Below are positions 7,269-13,319 of a DNA stretch of 18,204 nucleotides, piece by piece (within the stretch, counting starts at the first letter, position 1; each line of letters starts with the position of its first letter). Position numbers and translations under genes: made by a program. This stretch comes from an uncultured Roseburia sp. (GTDB lineage Bacteria; Bacillota; Clostridia; Lachnospirales; Lachnospiraceae): positions 1 to 18,204 of the forward strand of contig CAMSEJ010000005.1 in NCBI GenBank assembly GCA_947057405.1, given 5' to 3'. The notes beneath the pieces were generated by a model that had not been told where the DNA came from, did no database searches, and was given only the letters and a program-made list of their open reading frames with translations.

Positions 7269-8030
7269 CTACCGTTCCGCTCCTCTGCGGACCAGCACCA
7301 TCCCCACTCCTATCAGAACCGTAAAAAGCGCTATAAACTGTGATGTCGACAGCGCCCCGACGGTTCCCCGCTCCAAATCTCCGCGGAAATATTCCAGAAA
7401 AAACCGTCCCACGCTATACGTAATCACATAAACCGCGCCCACCATCCCGCTCTTTAGCCCGGCTTTCCTCCACAGCCAAAACAGGCATACAAAGTTTATA
7501 AAATCCAGCCCCGAGGAAACCAGCTGGATCGGGAACAGTCTGACTCCTGCCGGGACATAGGGTGAGTTTTGAAAAATTACGCCGCAGGCGCCGTCCGTTT
7601 CCCGGCCATAGCAGCAGCCTGCCAGAAAGCATCCGATCCTGCCGAGCGACTGCGCCAGCGCAACGCAGGGAACTGCCAGATCAAATGTTTTCCAGAAATC
7701 GGTTTTCTTTATTTTACAGTACAGATACGCGGTCAGAACGCCGCCGATCAGCCCGCCGAACACCACGAACCCATTGGACAGATACTCCTTTAAAATTGCG
7801 GGATCTGCAAGGATCTGCGGCAGGATCGTAATCCAGAACAGTAATTTGGACGCTGCATAGCCGCCGATTACGGCAGCAATTCCAAGTCCCATGATATAAC
7901 CGTCCTCTCCGACGCCGCTCCTCTTTGCTTCATGCTCTCCCAGTATAATTGCCGCAATGATACCAAGCGCCGTCATCAGCCCGTAGCTGTATACGGTAAA
8001 CGGCCCGATTGAAAATAGTTCCGGTAACAT
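7269..8030 (-). CDS. lgt: Lgt-family protein (prolipoprotein diacylglyceryl transferase-like), divergent
   Basis: This is a polytopic membrane protein of 253 residues with about seven hydrophobic segments. The family transfers diacylglycerol from phosphatidylglycerol to the lipobox cysteine of prolipoproteins. The Lgt signature region is seen as LGRIGCFLAGCCYGRE (129-144) and the C-terminal RFFLEYFRGD (209-218) keeps the Arg and Glu of the canonical motif. However, the position of the essential His in the HGG motif is Phe (VVFGG, residue 91), and the conserved QLYE is QLVSS (169-173). It may therefore be an Lgt paralogue with a changed reaction. The start has AGGAG 7 nt upstream. No clear promoter was found in the 100 nt before it. 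Confidence 0.75.
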   Translation of the reverse strand: MLPELFSIGPFTVYSYGLMTALGIIAAIILGEHEAKRSGVGEDGYIMGLGIAAVIGGYAASKLLFWITILPQILADPAILKEYLSNGFVVFGGLIGGVLTAYLYCKIKKTDFWKTFDLAVPCVALAQSLGRIGCFLAGCCYGRETDGACGVIFQNSPYVPAGVRLFPIQLVSSGLDFINFVCLFWLWRKAGLKSGMVGAVYVITYSVGRFFLEYFRGDLERGTVGALSTSQFIALFTVLIGVGMVLVRRGAER

Positions 8031-8055
8031 TTAACACTCCTTTCCATGCGCACTC

Positions 8056-8071
8056 TGCCGCTTTTACGGCA
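8056..8071 (-). repeat. Small hairpin upstream of lgt
   Basis: TGCCG and CGGCA are separated by 6 nt in the 5' region of lgt, between the alpha-operon terminator and the lgt ribosome binding site. It has no U-run and is too weak for a terminator. Its role is unknown. Confidence 0.35.
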
Positions 8072-8131
8072 TTTCTCAGACAGACCAAACCGCTCATGCC
8101 AAATTTCTCGCCCGTCCGAATCCGGATACAG

Positions 8132-8170
8132 AAAAACCCCGGCCGTAATGTAATCTACAACCGGAGTTTT
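8132..8170 (-). terminator. Intrinsic terminator after rplQ (alpha operon)
   Basis: On the minus strand CTCCGGTTGTA pairs with TACGGCCGGGG (with G-U pairs) around an 8-nt loop, the stem is extended by four A-U pairs, and a run of five T follows. It starts 12 nt after the rplQ stop codon. The opposite strand also has a T-rich tail (GTTTTGTATTTGTATTTT), so it could work both ways. It marks the end of the ribosomal-protein gene block. Confidence 0.85.
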
Positions 8171-8181
8171 GTATTTGTATT

Positions 8182-8718
8182 TTAAACCAGCTCTAAGAGA
8201 ACTTCTAACGCACCGTCTCCTCTACGCGGGCCGATCTTTACAATCCTGGTGTAACCACCGTTGCGGCTGACGTATTTTGGAGCAATCTCATCGAATAATT
8301 TGGCCGGAAGATCAATTTCTTTCGTGTTGCGCTTCTTTCCGGGCGCTTCCTTCGGAACATAAGTCACCGGATAAAGTACCTTTAACATCTGCCTTCTGGC
8401 ATGCAGGCGGGACGGTTTGTCTTTCTTAATCGTTTTATCTACTTCGTCGTAGACCGTAACGCGCTTGCCGTTTACAACTTCTTTCACGCGCTTGCCGTCT
8501 TTGTCTTTCCGCGCTACCTTTGCCCTGATGGTAACTTCTTCAAAATTGTCTTTTTCCTTCACCGCCATCGCAATTAAGCCGTCTGCAATTTTGCGGACTT
8601 CCTTTGCCCTTGCTTCCGTGGTAACGATTTTTCCGTTGTAAATCAGCGCCGTTACCTGATTCCTGAGCAATGCTTTCCTCTGGGATGAATTTTTGCCTAA
8701 TTTTCTATATTTAGCCAT
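8182..8718 (-). CDS. rplQ: Large subunit ribosomal protein L17 (bL17)
   Basis: L17 binds 23S rRNA near the peptide exit tunnel. The protein has 178 residues against about 120 in Bacillus; the extra length is an insertion in the middle (KDKDGKRVKEVVNGKRV and following charged stretch, about residues 66-120) typical of clostridial and Lachnospiraceae L17. The N-terminus MAKYRKLGKNSSQRKALLRN and the C-terminal GGYTRIVKIGPRRGD are diagnostic. An in-frame ATG at 8742 would add 8 residues, but the start at 8718 has GGAGGT 4 nt upstream and matches the family N-terminus. It is the last gene of the alpha operon, 143 nt after rpoA. Confidence 0.96.
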   Translation of the reverse strand: MAKYRKLGKNSSQRKALLRNQVTALIYNGKIVTTEARAKEVRKIADGLIAMAVKEKDNFEEVTIRAKVARKDKDGKRVKEVVNGKRVTVYDEVDKTIKKDKPSRLHARRQMLKVLYPVTYVPKEAPGKKRNTKEIDLPAKLFDEIAPKYVSRNGGYTRIVKIGPRRGDGALEVLLELV

Positions 8719-8739
8719 GTTTACCTCCGTTTTGTGGAA

Positions 8740-8774
8740 CACCCGGCATGCGCTTTGGTCTTACTTACCGGGTG
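8740..8774 (-). repeat. Stem-loop just upstream of the rplQ ribosome binding site
   Basis: CACCCGG (8740-8746) and CCGGGTG (8768-8774) form a perfect 7-bp stem around a 21-nt loop, ending about 11 nt before the rplQ GGAGGT. With no T-run it is not a terminator; it could affect rplQ translation or mRNA processing. Confidence 0.45.
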
Positions 8775-8810
8775 CTGTTTTCCTGTTAGTTGCCTCCACG
8801 TCCTGTGAAT

Positions 8811-8824
8811 GGAGCGACCGCTCC
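8811..8824 (-). repeat. Palindrome in the rpoA-rplQ spacer
   Basis: GGAGCG and CGCTCC flank a 2-nt centre, giving a near-perfect palindrome that would fold as a 5-bp hairpin with a 4-nt loop. It sits 37 nt after the rpoA stop codon. Its role is unknown. Confidence 0.4.
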
Positions 8825-8861
8825 CTGCCGTTCGGTCTTACGGGATTAGCCGGTTCTGTCA

Positions 8862-9824
8862 TCAAAGATCTTCGCTCTGGTTGAGCTGGAGTCCCAGTTC
8901 TTTTAATTTTGCCAGCACTTCTTCCAGTGACTTCCTGCCGAGGTTGCGGACTTTCATCATATCCTCCGGTGTCCGGTTGGTCAGTTCCTCGACCGTATTG
9001 ATTCCTGCCCGCTTTAGGCAGTTATAGGAACGAACGGACAATTCCAGCTCGTCAATGTTCATTTCCAGTACTTTACCTTTGGCATCGTCTTCTTTCTCTA
9101 CCATAACCTCTGCGGACATCGCCGTTTCGGAAAGGTTGACAAAGAGGTTTAAATGCTCGCTCAAAACCTTAGCAGCCAGGCTGACTGCTTCATCCGGTTC
9201 TAATGTTCCATTGGTATATACATCTAAAGTGAGTTTATCGTAATCTGTTATCTGGCCTACACGCGTATTCTCGACCGTTAAATTTACACGCTCTACCGGT
9301 GTGTAAATCGAATCGACCGCAATGACGCCAATCGGTACGTCTTCCGATTTATTCTTCTCGGCACTGACATATCCCCTGCCCTTTGTAATGGTCAGTTCCA
9401 TATACAGCTTGCAGTCGGCTCCGCCGTTTAAATTCGCAATCACCAAATCCGGATTTAAAATCTGAATATCAGGATCTGCCTGGATATCGGATGCTGTAAC
9501 AATGCCTTCACCCTCAAATTCAATGTAAGCAACTTTTGGCTCATCTGTCGGACAAGTATTCTTAAGTGCAAGATTCTTGATGTTCATGATAATCTCAGTC
9601 ACATCTTCTTTTACGCCTGGGATAGAACTGAACTCATGTAATACACCGTCAATTTTTATCTGGCTTACCGCTGCACCTGGTAAGGAAGAGAGCATAATTC
9701 TCCTTAAAGAATTGCCAAGCGTCGTACCATAGCCCCGTTCCAAAGGCTCGACAACAAATCTTCCATACTTTTTGTCTTCTGAAATTTCAGCGATTTCAAT
9801 TTTTGGTTTTTCAAAATCGAACAA
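8862..9824 (-). CDS. rpoA: DNA-directed RNA polymerase alpha subunit
   Basis: The alpha dimer nucleates RNA polymerase assembly and its C-terminal domain contacts promoter UP elements and regulators. The protein has 320 residues, normal for Firmicutes. The N-terminal assembly domain includes RGYGTTLGNSLRRIMLSSLPG (about 30-50). The C-terminal domain (about 250-315) holds LSVRSYNCLKRAGI, with the DNA-contacting Arg at residue 265, and the second helix-hairpin-helix VRNLGRKSLEE. The start codon is TTG (9822-9824), chosen because GGAGG lies 8 nt upstream and the N-terminus MFDFEKP matches the family; no ATG fits. It lies 119 nt after rpsD, in a spacer with hairpins. Confidence 0.97.
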   Translation of the reverse strand: MFDFEKPKIEIAEISEDKKYGRFVVEPLERGYGTTLGNSLRRIMLSSLPGAAVSQIKIDGVLHEFSSIPGVKEDVTEIIMNIKNLALKNTCPTDEPKVAYIEFEGEGIVTASDIQADPDIQILNPDLVIANLNGGADCKLYMELTITKGRGYVSAEKNKSEDVPIGVIAVDSIYTPVERVNLTVENTRVGQITDYDKLTLDVYTNGTLEPDEAVSLAAKVLSEHLNLFVNLSETAMSAEVMVEKEDDAKGKVLEMNIDELELSVRSYNCLKRAGINTVEELTNRTPEDMMKVRNLGRKSLEEVLAKLKELGLQLNQSEDL

Positions 9825-9874
9825 TACAAAGCCCTCCTTTTCGGGTATATGCCTATCTGGGTTCGCCGACTGTT

Positions 9875-9895
9875 AAGCGGATACCGGTTCCGCTT
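9875..9895 (-). repeat. Stem-loop in the rpsD-rpoA spacer, rpoA side
   Basis: AAGCGGA and TCCGCTT form a perfect 7-bp stem around the 7-nt loop, which itself contains ACCGGT. It lies about 40 nt upstream of the rpoA ribosome binding site. No T-run follows, so it is not a terminator. Confidence 0.5.
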
Positions 9896-9916
9896 CGTTG
9901 CTTGCTGATAACCGGG

Positions 9917-9933
9917 CTGCCTTATTCCGGCAG
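9917..9933 (-). repeat. Stem-loop in the rpsD-rpoA spacer, rpsD side
   Basis: CTGCC and GGCAG pair around a 7-nt loop, beginning about 10 nt after the rpsD stop codon. It is short and has no T-run. Together with the hairpin at 9875-9895 it fills much of the spacer. Confidence 0.4.
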
Positions 9934-9943
9934 TTCGATTCCA

Positions 9944-10537
9944 TTACTTACTATATAACTCGACGATGAGCATTTCGTCCACCGGTACATCGATCTGCTC
10001 CCTGGCAGGCAGTTCTTTGATTGTTCCGCCCAGTCCGTCTGCGTCCATATCGATCCATTCCGGGACCATCCTGCCGCCTGTTACCTCAAGGATATCTTTA
10101 AACCGCTGCAGTCCCCTGCTCTTTTCCCTGACCTGGATTACGTCGCCTGCTTTAATCAGATAAGACGGGACGCTGACGCTTTTGCCGTTGACCGTAACGA
10201 ATTTATGGTTGACGATCTGACGGGATTCCCTCCTGGTACGCGCTAAACCCATACGAAAGATAACGCTGTCGAGCCTGCGCTCAAGCATAATCATCAGGTT
10301 CTCACCCGTCATGCCTTTCATCTTATCGGCTTTTTCGTAGTAATTGTGGAACGGTTTCTCCAATACGCCATAGATGAATTTTGCTTTCTGCTTCTCCCTT
10401 AACTGAAGGCCGTACTCGGAAATCTTTCGGTTCGCCCTTTTTAACTCTCTGTTTGATTTTTTGTCTACTCCTAAAAAGACCGGATCTAAGCCCAGTGATC
10501 TGCACCTTTTAAGAATAGGAACTCTGTTAATTGCCAT
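9944..10537 (-). CDS. rpsD: Small subunit ribosomal protein S4 (uS4)
   Basis: S4 binds the 5' domain of 16S rRNA early in 30S assembly and in many bacteria represses its own mRNA. The protein has 197 residues. The N-terminus MAINRVPILKRCRSLGLDP lacks the four-cysteine zinc site of the long S4 type, as seen in clostridia. The S4 RNA-binding domain covers about 88-150 (LERRLDSVIFRMGLARTRRE, VNHKFVTVNGKSV, VREKSR), and EALIVE-like DEMLIVELYSK ends the protein. A GGAGGG lies about 10 nt before the ATG. Its place between rpsK and rpoA is the clostridial and proteobacterial order; in Bacillus rpsD lies elsewhere. Confidence 0.97.
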   Translation of the reverse strand: MAINRVPILKRCRSLGLDPVFLGVDKKSNRELKRANRKISEYGLQLREKQKAKFIYGVLEKPFHNYYEKADKMKGMTGENLMIMLERRLDSVIFRMGLARTRRESRQIVNHKFVTVNGKSVSVPSYLIKAGDVIQVREKSRGLQRFKDILEVTGGRMVPEWIDMDADGLGGTIKELPAREQIDVPVDEMLIVELYSK

Positions 10538-10560
10538 CTTCGACTATCCCTCCTGATAAA

Positions 10561-10953
10561 TTAAACTCTTCTGCGTTTTGGTGGACGACATCCGTTATGA
10601 GGAACTGGTGTTACGTCTCTGATACTTGTTACTTCCAGACCGCATGCAGAAAGTGCACGGATTGCGGCTTCCCTTCCCGATCCCGGTCCTTTTACCATCA
10701 CATCTACTGATTTTAAGCCATGGATTAATGCCGCTTTGGTAGCTGTTTCCGCAGCCATCTGTGCAGCATAGGGAGTAGATTTCCTTGAACCTCTGAAACC
10801 AAGACCACCGGCACTTGCCCATGATAAAGCATTCCCTTCAGCATCCGTAATGGTTACAATCGTATTGTTAAAAGATGACTGAATATGTGCCTGTCCGCGT
10901 TCAACGTTTTTCTTAACACGCTTTTTTGTCACTTTTTTTGTAACTTTAGCCAT
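10561..10953 (-). CDS. rpsK: Small subunit ribosomal protein S11 (uS11)
   Basis: S11 lies on the 30S platform near the mRNA exit channel and the anti-Shine-Dalgarno end of 16S rRNA. The protein has 130 residues. The N-terminus is a lysine-rich tail (KKVTKKRVKKN), followed by the diagnostic HIQSSFNNTIVTITD, GLGFRGSRKSTPYAAQ, VKGPGSGREAAIR and the C-terminal VPHNGCRPPKRRRV. The ATG at 10953 is preceded only by a weak AAAGTAGG-like ribosome binding site, unlike its neighbours, so translation may depend partly on coupling with rpsM 65 nt upstream. rpsD follows after 23 nt. Confidence 0.97.
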   Translation of the reverse strand: MAKVTKKVTKKRVKKNVERGQAHIQSSFNNTIVTITDAEGNALSWASAGGLGFRGSRKSTPYAAQMAAETATKAALIHGLKSVDVMVKGPGSGREAAIRALSACGLEVTSIRDVTPVPHNGCRPPKRRRV

Positions 10954-11018
10954 AATAAAACTAACCTACTTTCTTCTATTTATATATGTTGATGTTGTGT
11001 CGCTAAGCTGCGTTTTGC

Positions 11019-11387
11019 TTATTTCTTCTTATTCGCAACCGTCCGCTTCGGACCCTTCCTGGTCCTTGCATTTGTCTTCGTATTCTGTCCGCGCACGGGA
11101 AGTCCTTTTCTGTGACGGATTCCACGGTAGCAGCCGATTTCCTGAAGACGCTTAATATTAAGCGCGATTTCCCTTCTTAAATCACCTTCTACCATCTGTG
11201 TCTTATCAATCACTTCACTGATCCTTTTTACTTCCTCGTCTGTCAAATCACGACAACGTGTATCGGGGCTTACATTGGCTTCGGCAAGGATACGGTTAGA
11301 GCTGGATCTGCCGATTCCGTAAATGTAAGTCAAACCGATTTCAACACGCTTTTCTCTTGGTAAATCTACACCTGCGATACGAGCCAT
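11019..11387 (-). CDS. rpsM: Small subunit ribosomal protein S13 (uS13)
   Basis: S13 sits in the 30S head and makes the B1 bridges to the large subunit. The protein has 122 residues, the normal length, starting MARIAGVDLPREKRVEIGLTY and ending with the tRNA-contacting basic tail GPKRTVANKKK. Other diagnostic parts are YGIGRSSSNRIL and CYRGIRHRKGLPVRGQNTKTNARTRKG. The reading frame stays open upstream to 11615, but the start at 11387 matches the family and has GGAGGTG about 8 nt upstream; the added residues do not resemble any S13. The gene is separated from rpmJ by an unusually long, structured 300-nt spacer. Confidence 0.97.
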   Translation of the reverse strand: MARIAGVDLPREKRVEIGLTYIYGIGRSSSNRILAEANVSPDTRCRDLTDEEVKRISEVIDKTQMVEGDLRREIALNIKRLQEIGCYRGIRHRKGLPVRGQNTKTNARTRKGPKRTVANKKK

Positions 11388-11687
11388 TCGTCGTTGCACC
11401 TCCATAAAAATTCTTTTGCCGCCCGGGCCGTTTCTCTCCCCGGCTGCTGGTTTTTGTTCTTTTCTGCGGCAACCGCCTTTCGCAGCTCCGGTTCCCCGGC
11501 CTGAAATGACGTGCTTGTGCTGATTGCCGTTCCATAACTTAAAATCAAAAGACGCCCAATCGGATTCCGGTATGATAAATCCGGCGGTGCGCCCGACAGC
11601 GCTGTTCTCCCGCACTTATTATGAACAGCGATAACAACCGTACCTGGCGTTTCGCTGCAGCCGCACATAATAAACCGGACGTACAGA
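11388..11687 (-). promoter_or_regulatory. Structured non-coding spacer, probable rpsM leader
   Basis: These 300 nt between rpmJ and rpsM hold no credible gene. They hold many short inverted repeats: CGGATT/AATCCG (11561-11583), CCGG/CCGG closed by a GGAA tetraloop on the RNA strand (11488-11499), CTGC-GGC/GCC-GCAG (11464-11485) and CCGGG/CCCGG (11423-11443). At 11587-11630 the RNA strand reads CGCTGTTC, then GTGCG within the loop, then GAACAGCG, then CGCAC, the arrangement of an H-type pseudoknot. In E. coli a pseudoknot in front of rpsM is the S4 binding site for alpha-operon control; a comparable role here is inference. The structure near the rpsM ribosome binding site is weaker. No convincing promoter was found inside. 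Confidence 0.5.
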
Positions 11688-11801
11688 TTAACCCTGCCTC
11701 TGTTTGTGTTTTGGATTCTCACAGATAATCCTGATACTTCCTTTGCGCTTAATCACCTTGCATTTTTCGCACATAGGTTTAACTGATGATCTTACTTTCA
11801 C
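11688..11801 (-). CDS. rpmJ: Large subunit ribosomal protein L36 (bL36)
   Basis: L36 is the smallest 50S protein, binding helices of 23S rRNA. The 37-residue product reads VKVRSSVKPMCEKCKVIKRK and continues to end NPKHKQRQG, with initiator GTG translated as Met. The zinc ligands are Cys11, Cys14, Cys27 and His32, so this is the zinc-binding form. The GTG start at 11799-11801 has GGAGG 7 nt upstream; no ATG fits. Its length is one codon short of many L36 (37-38). It is the first gene after the alpha-operon promoter, about 75 nt downstream of the predicted transcription start. Confidence 0.95.
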   Translation of the reverse strand: MKVRSSVKPMCEKCKVIKRKGSIRIICENPKHKQRQG

Positions 11802-11882
11802 AGCAAAGCCTCCTTTCTTACAAGTACCCTGTTCTGTGGACTGTATGATTTACCTGAAATTGGCTAAAAACATACGCATAAT

Positions 11883-11911
11883 ATTATAGCATGGCATTTT
11901 AAATTCGTCAA
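11883..11911 (-). promoter_or_regulatory. Strong sigma-A promoter of the alpha operon
   Basis: On the minus strand TTGACG (11906-11911) and a perfect TATAAT (11883-11888) are separated by exactly 17 nt, with TG one base before the -10 (ATGCTATAAT). Upstream of the -35 lies an A/T tract (GAAAAAATTTC) like an UP element. It faces rpmJ and lies downstream of the infA terminator, so it gives rpmJ-rpsM-rpsK-rpsD-rpoA-rplQ a transcription start of its own. Confidence 0.9.
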
Positions 11912-11970
11912 GAAATTTTTTCGGTATATCAGACCGTATCTTTTGGGTTTTGCAAAATAACGCGCACGGC

Positions 11971-12007
11971 AAAAAAGAATGCCCACCCTGTCCACGCCAG
12001 GATGGGC
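11971..12007 (-). terminator. Intrinsic terminator after infA
   Basis: On the minus strand GCCCATCCTG pairs with CAGGGTGGGC over 10 bp (one G-U) around a 7-nt loop, followed by ATTCTTTTTT. It begins about 20 nt after the infA stop codon. It is a strong intrinsic terminator and ends the spc-operon transcript before the alpha-operon promoter. Confidence 0.92.
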
Positions 12008-12027
12008 GCCTCGTACTGCGCGAAGCC

Positions 12028-12246
12028 TTACTTATCCCTCCAGATAATCCGCCCCTTCGTCAAATCATACGGCGACATTTCAATCGTCACCTTGTCTCCC
12101 GGCAAAATCCGGATAAAGTTCATCCTCAGCTTCCCGCTGATATGCGCTAAAATCTGGTGCCCGTTTTCAAGCTCCACCTGGAACATTGCGTTTGGAAGTT
12201 TCTCCACAACCTTACCTTCTACTTCGATAACATCTGCTTTTGACAT
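12028..12246 (-). CDS. infA: Translation initiation factor IF-1
   Basis: IF-1 binds the 30S A site during initiation and works with IF-2 and IF-3. The protein has 72 residues, the normal length, and consists of one S1-like OB fold: MSKADVIEVEGKVVEKLPNA at the start, HISGKLRMNFIRILPGDKV in the middle and the C-terminal DLTKGRIIWR. The ribosome binding site GGAGG lies 8 nt before the ATG and overlaps the TAG stop codon of the preceding KOW gene (TAGGAGG), so the two are likely coupled. It is the last gene of the spc transcript. Confidence 0.97.
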   Translation of the reverse strand: MSKADVIEVEGKVVEKLPNAMFQVELENGHQILAHISGKLRMNFIRILPGDKVTIEMSPYDLTKGRIIWRDK

Positions 12247-12258
12247 TCCTGTTGCCTC

Positions 12259-12522
12259 CTACTGATTGATTGATCGTTCATAATCCCTTACCGCCAGCCG
12301 AATCTGTTCATCCTGCGGCGGTTCGTTTGCTTCAAGCCGTCTCCGGATCTCATCCGGAATATGTTTTATCACCTGATAATGCTTCTCGTTCTTCTTTTTC
12401 GGGCGCTCCCTGGTATGCGCTGTTCCGTCCGCCAGGTACGCAAAACGCCCTTCCTTCGCCAAAATCAGGTAAATCCTGTCCTTATCATGCCCGGACAGGG
12501 ACTTTGCAAATTCGTATTTCAT
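12259..12522 (-). CDS. KOW-domain RNA-binding protein (L14e/L27e-like)
   Basis: This small protein of 87 residues resembles the KOW-domain family found between map and infA in many Firmicutes, related to eukaryotic ribosomal L14e/L27e. Residues 5-45 carry the KOW-like part (SLSGHDKDRIYLILAKEG, then FAYLADG), followed by a basic stretch RERPKKKNEKHYQ that fits RNA contact, and a charged helical C-terminal half (PDEIRRRLEANEPPQDEQIR). The ATG overlaps the map stop codon as ATGA, so translation is coupled. Its exact role is unknown; position suggests a ribosome-linked function. Confidence 0.8.
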   Translation of the reverse strand: MKYEFAKSLSGHDKDRIYLILAKEGRFAYLADGTAHTRERPKKKNEKHYQVIKHIPDEIRRRLEANEPPQDEQIRLAVRDYERSINQ

Positions 12523-13316
12523 GCATTCCCTCCCGGTGTCCAGATTCCCCGCGCAGCCTCATCCTCCGTTATGGAGAGGATCTCCGGCCGCCCGTCTGTA
12601 ATCAGGATTGTGTTTTCGTAATGGGCGGACAGCCTGCGGTCGCTGGTGACAACCGTCCACCCGTTTTTACGCCATCCGACCTTCCAGGTTCCTTCATTAA
12701 TCATCGGTTCCACTGCAAGCGTCATTCCGGGCCGAAGCCGGATACCCCTGGTAAGCTTTCGGAAATTGGGTACCTCCGGATCCTCATGCAGGTGTCTGCC
12801 AATCCCGTGACCGACCAGATCCCGCACCACGCCGTATCCGCATCCTCTGGCATAATCATAGATCGCCGCAGATATCTGGTGTAAATACCTGCCGGCCATA
12901 GCATATTTCATTCCGGCAAAAAAGCTTTCCCTTGTGCGCCGGATCAAAAGACCGGCATGTCTGGATATTTCACCGATTCCATGCGTTCTGGCCGCATCCG
13001 AATGGTAGCCCTTATATATCACCCCAATGTCCAGGCTGACAATGTCGCCTTCCTTTAACACACGCTTCGGGGACGGGATGCCGTGTACGACCTCTTCATT
13101 TACGGAAACACAAACCGATGCGGGAAATCCCTGGTAATTTTTAAAGGACGGGATACAGCCGTAGCTTTTGATCATTTCCTCGCACATGCGGTCAATCTCT
13201 AACGTAGTCATTCCCGGCTTTAACGCTTTCCCCAAATCCTGGTGTACCTTGCCCAGAATTTTACCGGCTGCCCTCATAAGTTCTATCTCCCTGGCAGATT
13301 TTATTGTCACCGGCAT
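12519..13316 (-). CDS. map: Methionine aminopeptidase, type I
   Basis: This enzyme removes the initiator Met from new proteins after deformylation, in the cytosol. The protein has 265 residues, slightly longer than the usual 250 because of a C-terminal tail (RGIWTPGGNA). The five metal ligands are visible: Asp in VSLDIGV, Asp in YHSDAARTH, His in GHGIGRHLHEDP, Glu in LAVEPMIN and Glu in AHYENT. The sequence between (YKGYHSDAARTHGIGEISRH) is somewhat diverged and unusually Arg/His-rich, so this may be one of the less typical MetAPs, but the active site is complete. Its AGGAG lies inside the end of adk, 3 nt separating the genes, and it overlaps the KOW gene by 4 nt. Confidence 0.95.
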   Translation of the reverse strand: MPVTIKSAREIELMRAAGKILGKVHQDLGKALKPGMTTLEIDRMCEEMIKSYGCIPSFKNYQGFPASVCVSVNEEVVHGIPSPKRVLKEGDIVSLDIGVIYKGYHSDAARTHGIGEISRHAGLLIRRTRESFFAGMKYAMAGRYLHQISAAIYDYARGCGYGVVRDLVGHGIGRHLHEDPEVPNFRKLTRGIRLRPGMTLAVEPMINEGTWKVGWRKNGWTVVTSDRRLSAHYENTILITDGRPEILSITEDEAARGIWTPGGNA

Positions 13317-13319
13317 AGA

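Noticed and set aside
8719..8742. Earlier ATG for L17
   Set aside because: It would add eight residues unlike the family and skips the GGAGGT that sits 4 nt before the ATG at 8718.
11388..11615. A 76-codon in-frame extension upstream of S13 and an overlapping frame at 11366-11722
   Set aside because: The added residues do not resemble S13, the second frame overlaps rpmJ and rpsM out of frame, neither has a good ribosome binding site, and the internal ATG at 11387 has a strong one.
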